Origin: Megamerina dolium
Lineage: Eukaryota; Arthropoda; Insecta; Diptera; Megamerinidae
Direction: 5' to 3'
Assembly: GCA_963854835.1 (NCBI GenBank)
Contig: OY978526.1
Location: 63,103,765-63,167,764 of the forward strand
DNA length: 64,000 bases
A model generated the notes under the pieces. The model did not search any database and was not told the origin of the DNA. It saw only the letters and a list, made by a program, of their open reading frames with translations. The first letter of the stretch is position 1. Each line of letters opens with the position of its first letter. The position numbers were made by a program, and so were the translations under genes. Below are positions 38,859-49,881 of this stretch, piece after piece.

Positions 38859-38875
38859 GACAATATTAGAAGGGA
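38571..38875. repeat. (TA)n tracts flanking inverted SINE tail fragments
   Basis: TA tracts occupy about 38571-38621 and 38687-38852. Between them, 38637-38688 is a plus-strand SINE tail fragment (ACACGCACAACAGTTAAGG). After the second tract, 38853-38875 is a minus-strand fragment (TTTTGGACAATATTAGAAGG). The two fragments face opposite ways, so two SINE pieces or a rearranged one sit head to head around simple repeat (copy 10). Confidence 0.75.
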
Positions 38876-39080
38876 AAATATTATAATATATTTATATATT
38901 ACATCTAATAGATATGATCCAAAAAAAATACGAGACCAGTGGAGTTCAACCCTACAGTCTACTGCTTAAAGGTAATTCCTAGGCATTTATAGATTAATTT
39001 GCTGATTGCCAAGCGTTTTTATATTTTTTTATAGGGCAAAAATAAGGAGAAATTAAGTTTGGGGAAAAAAATTGGGTTTT

Positions 39081-39745
39081 AAATGAATAAGAGTCGATCA
39101 TATATCTTGCCTCTCTATATGTACCCGCAAAGCGGTGGAAGCGAATTTTGTGAAAACATTAATTTTTTAAGTGAATTCTCTACCCGCTATAGGAATTCAG
39201 CTAAAAAATTAATATTTTCATAACTCCTGGCTATCTACCGAGTAATTTGTCGATGTTCATCGGATTTATTGTTCATTTTGTGGGGATGCTCACCCTAAGA
39301 CGCAAAGACCGCGAGTTAGCAGTTGCTGATCTCTAATGGCTTGAGATAGGGGGAGACACAGCAGATTTAGAAAACAAATTGAGAAGAAAAAATTATTAGG
39401 GGTCGATTATCATTTTACCTCTTTAGGTCCAACTCCTGGGCATATACAGCAAAATTTGTCGCCTTTCATGTTTTCCAGGTTCATTTTGTTGCGGAGCCAC
39501 CCTAACAGGCAAATATTGGAAGTTAACATATTCTAAACGTTTTTGGGTGTGAAAATGATTAGGGGTCTATAAAATATTTTACCTTTACCCCGACACCCAG
39601 AGAATGATGGAGATAGCGGTGAATATATTCAGAAAAGTTCAAGTGAAAAAATCATTAGGGATCGGTCATACATTTCAACCTCTGGGGTCGACTCAGATGT
39701 AACTGTATGGCTACTTGGTAGTGTTGATCCCATTTTTATGAACTT
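39081..39745. repeat. Old repeat family D, tandem-like units
   Basis: The phrase ATTAGGGGTCGATTAT or close variants recurs at about 39085, 39391, 39556 and 39650. Each is followed by ATTTTACC or ATTTCAACC and by a GGTTCATTTTGTTGCGGAGC-like stretch. The same wording returns at 35861 and 56441. No coding content and no known family name. Confidence 0.5.
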
Positions 39746-41999
39746 TTATCACTATGCGACGCCATTTATCTCCACTTCACATTTACTATTTTTTATCTTC
39801 CATTTTGTTTTACGAACCTTCACATAATGGACCCTGCTACTCTATTTTGATTCGCCCATAATTCCGTTTATATTCCATGTGTTTCAAAGCCTTAGAAATG
39901 TTTCACTTTTCCCATACTGGATAGAATATAATAAGAGCTTAGGGTTTCTCTCCTTCTGAAAATCATTTTCGATATAGTTTGAACTTCATGTGAGCACATT
40001 TGTCATTTTTTTTTATTTCTGCGAAGGCTCTTGCTCATAATGTTGGCTTTTTTAGAAAAACAAAAATCGCTGACAGTTTGTGCTTCGAGCGAAAATGACT
40101 TGTGTTGGGATTCATTTGTCTTAAAAAACTCCTAAAACAAACAATTGTGGTAACGATATTGGAAATGATGTATGAGGTTCAGTGATTGTAATTTCTGAGC
40201 ATTTCTTTCCAAATGAATTGATTGCCGTACGCCGAAAATTGCAAAGAAATCATTGTAACTTATTAATTGGATCGATCAATCTAACTACACATCATCTACG
40301 TATTTACTATTAGTTTTTTGAAAAGCCTTTGTAGAGCACAATTAAAACCGCAAAATGCAAATTTAAGTTTTCTGATCGATTATGAAGATCGTAAAACTTA
40401 ATTTCACAGTATTTCACTAAAAGTTAAAAAGATTTGTTTATTTTTACTTACTTATCATTTTATTCTAAATACAAAAGCAATACCTATTTTAACAGATTTT
40501 AAGATCTACGAACTTTTAATACAAACTAGATTTCATTAATATTTCATAAAGTCGTAAATTTAGCCAAATATTTTCCTTGGCTTTGTAAACTTTTCACACC
40601 TTTTTTATGTGTAGCTTAATGTCAATTAAAATGTTTTCAATTTTAAACTACACACGATATTATTATGTCTGTGACACCTTCTAATGTTCGGTTGAATGCA
40701 ATATAAATACATGCTGCACAAGTAAGATTTAAATCAAGAACTCTCTCGAGTACCTACATACTGTCATTTGTAGATATATGCAGATTAAAAACGACATTCA
40801 CATTAAGTTAAGATTAAAAAATAACCAGATTAACGACTAAAGACCTTAAAAGAAAATTCCATGAAACGTAAAACCGGCGATTTAATGAACTTAAATTAAA
40901 TATGCATGTATGTGTGTAGTAATTGAGGGAGGTAAGGAGATGCAAAGAGATACAATATCTACATGGATATTACCATATAGATAAATAGCATGTATGTGGA
41001 CTCGAAAACCAATGCTAATAAAAAGCACTTTAATAACAAACTAAAACAATTTACAACCGCTAAAAGAACAACTGTAAATTATATATAATCCATGCATTTA
41101 AACGAAATCAATTCAACAACAACAACAATGGCGACATCGGCAGCTGCCCCAGCAGCAGCAATAGGAATAGTAGTAACACTTGCGTCAATTTGTTAAAGAA
41201 CGCATGCGCATATGAGCATATCTACTTTATTTCCTCTGTCTTTTAGCAGTAGGTATTTATACAAGTACATGGATATCTGCATAGTATATGTTATATGTAC
41301 GAGTACTTTCAGTATAAACTGGTTTCTTTGTGGTGTCTTAAACTATGAATTGAATGAGAATGCAGCAAAAAAGAAAAATTGAACTATAATTTGTTAACAA
41401 TTTAATTTTTTTTCTCCTTTTTTTTATCCATACACAGTCACACAATAAAAAGGATATGATTGCTCACAAATGAGGATTAAATATCAATAATTGCGACAAA
41501 TTTATGTTTGGTCCTATTTTTTATTTATTTTTATTTTTTATTTTGTTACGCTAATATGAAAAGTAGAAGAAATTATTATAGATTAATACTACTTACTCCA
41601 TATACTTCAAAAGAACATATGTACAACCGTAATTAATAATAGACATGTATGTGGTGTAAAGTAATTGTCTTACTATTTAATCATAAATTTCATTAAAAAA
41701 ATCGGGCAAATCAACATTTTAAATTGTCCATTCACACTCATGGAATTTTTTTTTAATGGCTTCCCTGTTATAATAAAGCTTTGCTATCGTGTCGTTTCTT
41801 CCCTCGCGCTCGTCTGGGTTCTTTACACATCGAGTATATGTCCGATCTATTTACACTTTCTTTGTGTGATACTAGTAAAAATTTGTTTGAATTTGAATTG
41901 TGATATATTAACCAGAGATTGTGCATTTAATTTCCAAAGCTGTAGAATAATCCATTACTGAACAATAATACTTTCCAAATTAATTTTGAAAAATTTTAT
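39746..41999. other. No recognisable gene
   Basis: AT-rich sequence. A 22-codon frame with a good start context (CAACAACAATGG) at 41128-41196 is Ala-rich and too short to call. A 98-codon frame at 41665-41961 is hydrophobic without motifs. Confidence 0.4.
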
Positions 42000-42510
42000 G
42001 CAAAAAATGCTACTTTTCTATGGAGACTATATTTATTTTGATGAAATAATAAGATTTTCGAATAATTGTACCTCTTTACAAATTTGTAAATTAAAGATAA
42101 AATAAAAATTCAAATTTTGCATGGGGACTATGTTTATTTATAAAAGATAGAACAAACTTTTCTATGAGATACTATTTTGGTAAACTAATAAGTTTGGTAA
42201 ACTAGTAAGAATTTTAGCAGCTTCCAAATCATGCTGAAAAAAATAATGATACCTCGCATACAATTACATTTTTTGACTTTTATTTATAAATAGATTTCCT
42301 GTATGTAGAATATTATTTTGGTCTACAAATAAGACTTCCGAAGTTTTAGAAATATTGTAGTACTCTGGAGAGATTTGTCGATTTTGTGTAAAAAATATGA
42401 ACATTTTTTATGGGGACCATGTTCCTTTATGGTGTCAAATTTTATATGAAGTAAACTGTTTGCAAACAAATAAGACATTTTAAATTTCAACAAAATGCAT
42501 TGAAAAAAAA
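42000..42510. repeat. Short diverged tandem repeats
   Basis: The phrase TATGGAGACTATATTTATTT recurs as CATGGGGACTATGTTTATTT and TATGGGGACCATGTTCCTTT at about 42017, 42119 and 42407. Loosely related text lies between, such as GGTCTACAAATAAGACTT. A diverged local repeat of unknown family. Confidence 0.4.
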
Positions 42511-42512
42511 AA

Positions 42513-43741
42513 ATGACATTACAGTCAATTGGGGCTCAACAAAGTATACCTTGCATATGTAGATATATATATAAAAAGTTTGCTCGAATATCCATCCATC
42601 TTTTTCTTTTATTGCCACTACTTTGTATGGGAGCTACACTAAGAAGTAGACGAGGCCCACCAGTGTTTTGAGGAACAACATTTTTTTGTATAATACTAAT
42701 CTGCACCCGAAATATGATTGACTTTGACGAAGTATTTTGTAAGTTATGGGGGTTTTAAAGGAGATACTTTAAAAGAGGTTTGTAAGATAATTCCGGAGCT
42801 ATACTGTGGGAGCTATATAAAAAGTGAGCGTGACTTTCCTCTTTCTTGTAAATCTAATTAACTTTGCATGCTGATTTTTTTCCAGATTATTTCCGACTAC
42901 CATATTAATGCAAGTGTTAATTATGATTGTTGTAGACAGAAGATTACCGAAGTTACAGCTGTTTAAATTTAAAAGAATTTCAGAAATTTTGTATAGGGGC
43001 TACTATAAACAGTGGGCGTGGCGCTTCCATTTTCTGTGAGCCTAGTTGCACTTACAATACTAACCCATACCTTAAATCTCGTTGTTCTACGCGAAATGGT
43101 TTCTAAGTTCTAGTGCTTAAAATTTTTGTTTAAATCCCTCGACTTTGTATGGGAGACCCAAGAAGAAGTAGGTGTGCCACACTGATTTTCTGCCAGATTA
43201 TTTCCGACTACCATATTAATCTAAGTGTCAATTATGGTTATTCTAGACAGAAGATTGTAGAAGTTACAGCTGTTTCAATTTAAAAGAAGTACAGACACTT
43301 TATATGGGAGCTATCATAAAAAGTAGGCGTGCCTCTCCCATTTTTGGCACGGTTATGTAGCAATATAATATAACTCTATGTGCCAAATATTGTTGTCCCA
43401 GATGGTATATTAAGTGAGTTATAGCAAATTAAAGATTTTGAAAATTTCGAGGTTAGTCGCTTTGAATGCTTGGTGTGGACGTGGCTGTTGACCGATCATG
43501 CCCAATATCAATCCCCTCCGTACCCTGGGATCATAGATACTTATACCAAATTTCATCAAAACCAGCTCAATATTTGCACAAGTTATCGTGCGAACCAGCC
43601 AGGTGACGGACAGATGGACAGACGGACGGACATCGTTAAATATAATTTTCTGTATCGCCGGAGATTCCTTCAAGTGGTTACAAACATCTGACCGAAATGA
43701 ATATACGATACCTTGCATATTACAATATGCAGGGTATAATA
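42513..43741 (+). repeat. Hairpin-ended GGGCGTGG repeat, copy 3 (two units)
   Basis: Starts ACATTACAGTCAATTGGGG, has GACGGACAGATGGACAGACG near 43606-43625, and ends with the hairpin ATACCTTGCATA / TATGCAGGGTAT at about 43709-43738. Marker AGTTACAGCT lies at 42951 and 43262, so two units are present. Motif positions are about 42650 (degraded), 42826 (degraded), 43014, 43170, 43325 and 43477. More diverged than copies 1 and 2. Confidence 0.8.
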
Positions 43742-44583
43742 ATGGCACCCTTCATACAAAAGAAACAAATTTTACCCAAATTTGTCATAAAAAAATTTTT
43801 TTTAATATTTTTCGAATCAGCTAAATTAGGTATACCATACATTATAATAAGAGAAACATTTCATTTCCAGCTAATCTGCACAAAAACCCAATTCGTATGT
43901 TACATTCTCCTTTTTTTCCTTGATTTTATTTTATATTCTACTCATGGTCATTAAAAGATACAGATTTTCGTTTGTTTAAAAAATTTATTGTGGTTACCAT
44001 AAAATTGTGGTTCATACTAATTACTGTATGTACTGCATATCGAAAAATTACAACATCGACATCAACAATTAGGAAGCTAAATGTAAACATTTTTTTATGA
44101 TCACAGTTAAGTGCATTGCAATCTATAACACGAAATGGCAAAAATAAAATATGCAGTTTTGAGCCAACCAACCCAGGAGCTTATTGAATAAATAATTGGT
44201 AGACAGTCTGTGCTGAGATGAAGATGGGTTGGTCGAAAAAGTGGTGTGTTTTCCATCTTAGCCTCGGAATTTCTTTGGGTCACTATAAAAAATTCGAAAT
44301 CTAATTTTAAATTGAGCCAAATGTTATTCACGATAATTGTTTGGCCTGACGCTAATATTCAAAATAGAAAGCAGAACAATTTGACCATTCTTAAAAAAAA
44401 ATTTGTTCTAACTTCAAAAAAAATGAGGTTTTCGTTAATTATCCAAAAGTTTAGAGTTTTTTGGTGACCGACTAACATAAAGTCAAACATGTTAATAATT
44501 TTATCAATTATATTTGTCTAATATTCAGAATGATTCATTCTGTTTACTCTGTTTGACTCTCATTTTTAAGTGGCCGTTATTGA
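43742..44583. other. No recognisable gene
   Basis: AT-rich sequence with short frames and no family motif. Confidence 0.4.
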
Positions 44584-44649
44584 AGCAGGGAAGTTTTTCA
44601 AGATAATGTCGAATATATTAGACAAATCCATTTAAACAGAAATCAATTC

Positions 44650-45138
44650 ATGTTAACCCATATTGACCAGTGTATTCATGTATGTGTCTGTACTCACATA
44701 TGTACACCTGCATACATGGGTGGTATTCAACAAACAATTAACATATGTAACATTTGCATAAACAATTTGTTAATGTCCTATTGCGTGTCAAGAAACTACC
44801 ATGAACACATACCAACAAGCAATAATACTTGTATCTATCAACAACAACTTTTAACTTATTTATCATGTATGTTGATTGGTATTATTTTATTTGGTATGAT
44901 ATATATAAAAGAGAACAACAAAAATGACATCGATATTATAAAAAGACTCTTCACTATCTTACCAATGGCACCAAATGCGAATACTAATAGATATAGAAAT
45001 AGGCCGATGACTAAATATTGTCGTTCATGTTGTCGAATTTGTTATGGATTATTTCAAACGTGCATATGTCATCGTTATGACTTATGCATCATTGTGGCTG
45101 CCATCCTCCCAATTTTAACCGAAACTGTTACAATTTGA
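44650..45138 (+). CDS. Long open frame of unknown meaning (162 codons)
   Basis: The longest open frame outside recognised transposons. It is open from a TGA at 44581-44583 to a TGA at 45136-45138, with the first ATG at 44650. The middle has a hydrophobic segment (LLTYLSCMLIGIILFGMIYI, residues about 67-86), then a basic region and a Cys cluster (CRSCCRICYG). The C-terminus is hydrophobic. At the base composition here such a frame is rare by chance. But the N-terminus is built from CATATG/TGTATG-type repeat text, codon use is not obviously coding, and no family is recognised. I do not assign a function. Confidence 0.15.
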   Translation: MLTHIDQCIHVCVCTHICTPAYMGGIQQTINICNICINNLLMSYCVSRNYHEHIPTSNNTCIYQQQLLTYLSCMLIGIILFGMIYIKENNKNDIDIIKRLFTILPMAPNANTNRYRNRPMTKYCRSCCRICYGLFQTCICHRYDLCIIVAAILPILTETVTI

Positions 45139-46298
45139 ACACAATCATTTGTCATTACATTCTTTACTAAAAATTTGCCACGAATGTGTATATACATGTG
45201 GTTTGACAATAAGAAAAAAACACAAAAAATTCGAATATGAAAAATCGATTTGATTAAAACATAATCGTTTTTTTAATTTTCTTACCTAAATTTATTTTCT
45301 GTGCTCCCATTGATGACCACACATGTGTACTCATACACGCATGGTAGGCATGGTATTTATTCCAATATATATTCCTATCAAAAGATGATACTAATGATGA
45401 TTTTTTCATGTTTCAGCCACCCATTGATATAATTATTACTAATAACAACAATAAGCATAGCAAGAAAATTAATTTTGGTGATCGTAGCAACGGAGATTGT
45501 TGACAATTAAATGCAACACTATTTCTATTTTTTTTTTTTATTAATTTTTTTTTCATTGCTGAATAACCACAATCGTCCACTACTGTGGATCTTCTTGTTT
45601 ATGATTCAATGACTAGCAGTGGTTGGTTTCATTAAATGTATTTTAATTTGAAATTAATCCAAAAATAAAAAAACTTTATATTAAAATAAGAAATTAGTTT
45701 TATTCATAGAATCTAATGAAAATTGTCTCTCAACAAAAACCGCTGTATTGTCAGCAGCTGCACGCTTATAATTTGTTTTCTCTAGTCGTTTCCTCTGTCG
45801 CATGCGTGCAGATAGCAATTAATTTTTGTCTACTAAATGCACACACTCAGCATGTACCTACTATATATAAGTAGAAATAAGTATTTTCAAATTAATGATA
45901 AGCAATTTCATTTCGTTTAAGAGGCACTTTATGTCGGATAATTTAATCTTTTGATAGTTGGTTACATTATTTTTCAGAATCGGTCATTAAAATTGAATTT
46001 TGATCATTATCGAATACATTTTGCATGCGGTTAGAGTCCATCTATTAATCCATTCATTAGAATTGTACACAAAATGGTTGAGATTTTCATAATTACAATG
46101 GTTTTTACGCTGAAAGCTTTTTTGAAAGCGTTTATGGATGCTCTTTTAAGGTAAAACATAAATATTGAATTATTTGTTTTCAATAAGAAAAATCTATATT
46201 TTAACCAATACAATTTTATTGCAAATATCGTTTCAAAGACTTTATTGCACCAAAAAAAAAAAGAAAATTTGGGCAGATCTAATTAACATATACTTATA
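45139..46298. other. No recognisable gene
   Basis: AT-rich sequence without motifs. Confidence 0.4.
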
Positions 46299-46927
46299 TA
46301 CAGGGTTATCCATTCGGTAAGAAATAATATTATGGAAAATTGCAACAGTCTAATGAACATATATTCATATACAGGATTACCTGTTTGGACTTTGCACTCT
46401 CGCACTCGCACTTTCTGCCGAAATACTGCCTGAATTAGTAAAAGTTTACGAACGATCCAAATTGATCAATTCCATTCATGATGTGAAGATGGCTCTATAA
46501 CCAAATATGTTTTTTTACAATTGAAGATTTGAATCTAGGCATTAAATGGTTTCGTCAAGCCGATGACGCCATATACCATACAGCACAACCGATATTAGAT
46601 TTATGACAAGAAAAGTTTCCTGGATTGAGTAATTTCGAGATATCAATTAGACTCTAATTGGTATCTCGTTCGTGCGACTTGACTCTATTTGACTTATTTT
46701 TTTATGAGACTACTAGAGAGATAATACTTTTGTGGACAAACCTCTTACTCTTCCAGATTTAAGGACCAATATTCTTAAAGACATAGCCAAAGTATCAAAC
46801 GAATTGTGCCGAAAGCTTATTTAAAAAATTATCTCAAATGATCAAATTATAATTAAAATTAAAATTAAAAGTGTGTCTTTTTTTAAATTTACTTTTAAAA
46901 CTACTAAGTGTACAATACAACCCTGTA
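46299..46927 (+). mobile_element. Internally deleted rosa-type mariner derivative
   Basis: Unit 46301-46925 begins CAGGGTTATCC and ends with the complement of CAGGGTTGTATTG, flanked by TA (TATATA on both sides). Inside, at about 46560-46850, broken frames give HTAQPILDL, SRSCDLT and LRTNILKD. These correspond to the rosa-type C-terminal region (HTTRANMALL, PRSCDLTPLDF and LKTNIRHV in the 48.7-kb element). The N-terminal half is gone, so it is non-autonomous. A second copy of the terminal wording (ATATACAGGATTACC) lies 75 bp inside the left end. Confidence 0.7.
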
Positions 46928-47389
46928 TATACATATATGTATTAATGTATGCACGAAGTTTGATTATCAAATTTAATACAAACTCACTAGATTGTCAGAT
47001 ATGAATATCATTATAGGTAAGTAGGTATATGTATCTAGTGTAATGGCTTTATGGACTCTAAAGCGCTTTAATGCGATTGTGAAAGTTACACTGGATTTTT
47101 TTTACAATATGGTATATACTATACTTATATATAACAATGTAGCTATTTTATATTTAGACATTTCCGTACAATGTAATCAATGTTAGAAAATCGGCCAGAG
47201 TGAGAGATTTCTAAAATGTAATCTTGAATGAAAAATGGAGTACTTCAGTTCTTTATTGTATGACGATTCTATTTTTAATGTACACATATGTAGATAATGC
47301 AATATAATCTTGCAAATATGTAAAATAGTTGATTAAGTATAGTAAATCAAAGCTATACCTTATTATTATTTAGTGCACTTTTTGTAAGA
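46928..47389. other. No recognisable gene
   Basis: AT-rich. It may contain the displaced 3' part of the rosa element at 48.7 kb, but I see no inverted repeat. Confidence 0.35.
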
Positions 47390-48671
47390 TTAATTTATAT
47401 TACTTACTTACTTACTTATGTGGCCATAACAACCGAATATCGATTTAGGCCGAATATAACATGCTTCGCCAGCCATCTCTGTTCTTCGCCAGGCGGCGCC
47501 AGTTAGAAATTCCAAGCGCCGTCAGGTTCTCCAGTACTTGATCCTTCCACCGCATGTTAGGTCTTCCTCTTCTGCGTCGTCCTCCAGCGGGTTCCGAATA
47601 TAACACCTTCTTAGCTGGAGCGTGTTCTTCCATTCGCTCGACATGACCTAGCCAGCGCAGCCGCTGGATTTTGATGCGCTTTACTATGTCAATATCGGCA
47701 TACAGCTCGTACATCTCATGGTTGTACCTTATTCGGTACTCGCCACCAACGCAAATAGGTCCAAAGATCTTACGTAGGACTTTTCTCTCGAAAACTACAA
47801 GCATTCGCTCATCCGAGGTGGAAATTGTCCAGGCTTCAGCGCCATATGTTAGGACAGGCATGATGAGAGACTTGTAGAGTGTAGTTTTCGTTCTTCGAGA
47901 GAAGGCTCGACTTCTCAATTGCTTACTCAGCCCAGTGTAACAGCTGTTAACAAGAGTTATCGTATTTGTCAACAGTGACGTGATGTCTTTCCAACTCTGA
48001 GAATGCTGCACTGACTGCTCGCGTGTTCATGCCGATTATGTCAATATCGTCGGCATACGCTAACAGCCATTATGTCGTAAATCAACAGCTCGTATTATTT
48101 TCTCCATAATAAGATTGAAGAAGAAGCACGATAACGAATCACCTTGTCTGAAACCCCGTTCGGTATTAAACGGTGCGGAGAGGTCCTTCCCAATTTTCGG
48201 TGCACAACAGGAGTTATGCAGTGTCATTCTACAAAGTCAGATGAGCTTTGGAGGAATACCGAACTCAGACATTGTTGCGTAGAGGTAATCCCTTATCGGA
48301 CTGTCGAAAGCGGCTTTATAATCAACAAATAGGTAGTGTATGTCGATCTGTTTTTCTTGGATTTGGTGCAGTGTGAAAATTTGGTCGATGGTAGATTTAA
48401 TGTGGTCTGAAGCCACACAATACGCTCGATAGGACCTTGTATGCAAGAGACTTATTCCACGGTAGTTGGAGCAAATTGTGCGGTCTCCTTTTTTATGTAC
48501 AGAACAGAGAACACTGAACCTCCAATCATCAGGCATGCTTTCATCCGTCCATATTTTGCTTATGAGCTGGTGCATGCAGGCGAGCAGCTCATCGCCTCCG
48601 GTCTTAGACAACTCGGCAGGCAGGCCATCACCACCTGCAGCTTTGTTGTTCTTCAGCCTTAATTTATATTA
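47390..48671 (-). mobile_element. RTE-like LINE, 5'-truncated, with 13-bp target duplication
   Basis: The insertion 47403-48658 is bounded by TTAATTTATATTA at 47390-47402 and 48659-48671. On the minus strand it ends GGCCACATAAGTAAGTAAG, a (GTAA)n tail rather than poly-A. It contains the reverse transcriptase C-terminal half and a tail domain, and is 5'-truncated at the RT fingers. RTE-like placement rests on the lack of a poly-A tail and on the C-terminal GHVERM ... RGRPNMRW ... NWRRLAKNRDGWR block. The intact TSD shows a relatively recent insertion. Confidence 0.9.
47445..48611 (-). pseudogene. RTE-like reverse transcriptase, C-terminal part
   Basis: Frame pieces from 48611: LISKIWTDESMPDDWR and CSNYRGISLL (RT block), YLFVDYKAAFDS (first catalytic Asp), GFRQGDSLSC near 48150, and AYADDIDIIG (48046-48060 encode AYADD, the catalytic pair). 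From 48011 a 188-codon frame follows: TYGAEAWT, LRWLGHVERMEEHAPAKK and a basic GRRRRGRP run, to the stop at 47445. Frameshifts near 48230 and 48075 break it. The catalytic residues are kept, so decay is recent. It lacks the N-terminal endonuclease, as 5'-truncated LINEs do. Confidence 0.88.
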
Positions 48672-49881
48672 GTTTTTCTTTTTTATTATAAAGTTTGAAC
48701 GTTGACATTATGTGTGAAATACTACATCATTTAAATGACCACCACGCGAATTGTTGCAAGCATCGATTCTTTTGAGGTAATTTTCGACGACTTTTTGACA
48801 CATATTGGGCGGTATCTCAGCCATAACGTGACGAATGTTGGTTTTTAGGTGCTCAAGAGTTAAAGGTTTATCTGCATAAACACGGTCTTTCGCGTAGCCC
48901 CACAAAAAAAGTCAAGCGGTGTCAAATCGCATGATCTTGGTGGCCACTTGATATCGCCACGACGAGAAATTACGCGGCCAGAAAATTTCTCTTGCAATAA
49001 AGCCATATTCGCTCGAGTTGTGTGGCATGTGGCACCGACTTGTTGAAACCACATATTCTCTAAGTCGTATTCTTCAATAGCAGGCAAAAAAAGTCGGTTA
49101 TCATATGACCATAACGCTCCGAATTGACGGTGACAGTCGTTCCATCGTCGTTTTCGAAGAAGTAAGGTCCAATCACACCTCCGGACCAAAGAGCGCACCA
49201 AGCAGTAACTTTTTGTGGATGTAGAGTGGCCTCTCTTCAATTACTTGAGGATTCTCAGAACCCCAAATACGACAATTTTGTTTGTTAACATACCCACCGA
49301 GTGAGAAATGTGCTTCGTCGCTGAAGAAAATTTTGTTCGAAAAATCGCCGTCCACCAACCATTCGACGTATCTACGACGTTGTGAATGGTCAGCTGGCTT
49401 CAGTTGTTGTGTGAGCTGGATTTTATATGGATGTAGGTGTAGATCCAAATGCAAAATACGCCATAATGTACTAATTCCTGAGAACGACGAGGAATCGACA
49501 CATTCGGGTCTTCGGCAACACTTTCACTTACAGCAGCGATATTTTCGGTGGTACGAGCGAAACGATGATGCACAGGCCTTACAATATCTGTAACCGATCC
49601 AGTCTCTTCATATTTCTTCACAATTTTGCCAACTGCTTGCGTAGTTGGCCGATTATGTAAACCATAATCTCCTCTTAAAGCACGATATGTGGCTGTGGCA
49701 GAATCACCATTTTTGTAGTAGGTTTTTACAATTTTAATGCGTTGTGCGATAGTTAAGCGATCCATTTTCGCAAATGTCAGACTTTGAACTGAAAAAGAAA
49801 GAAATTGTTTTAACAACTCAGTTTAACAGATGCCGAATTCTAGCCCTATACTTTTGAAACCGCGAAATGGATAACCCTTTA
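48672..49881 (-). mobile_element. Rosa-type (DD41D) mariner, second element
   Basis: The 5' end at 49879 abuts TA (49880-49881) and reads inward AAGGGTTATCCATTTCGCGG, matching the element at 20629-21916. The 3' end is not visible: the RTE-like LINE is inserted right after its transposase. The two rosa elements differ enough to be distinct subfamilies. Confidence 0.8.
48708..49765 (-). pseudogene. Rosa-type mariner transposase, decayed
   Basis: Starts at ATG 49765 (MDRLTIAQRIKIVKTYY), with an N-terminal DNA-binding region to about 49480. A frameshift follows, then FFSDEAHFSLGG (first catalytic Asp), a second shift, and FQQVGATCHTT, where the second catalytic Asp is Val. RSCDLTPLDFF keeps the third Asp. 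The Val-to-Asp spacing is 41 residues. The C-terminal block LWGYAKDRVYADKP is in a third frame and ends at 48708. Several shifts plus the lost Asp make it inactive. Confidence 0.88.
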
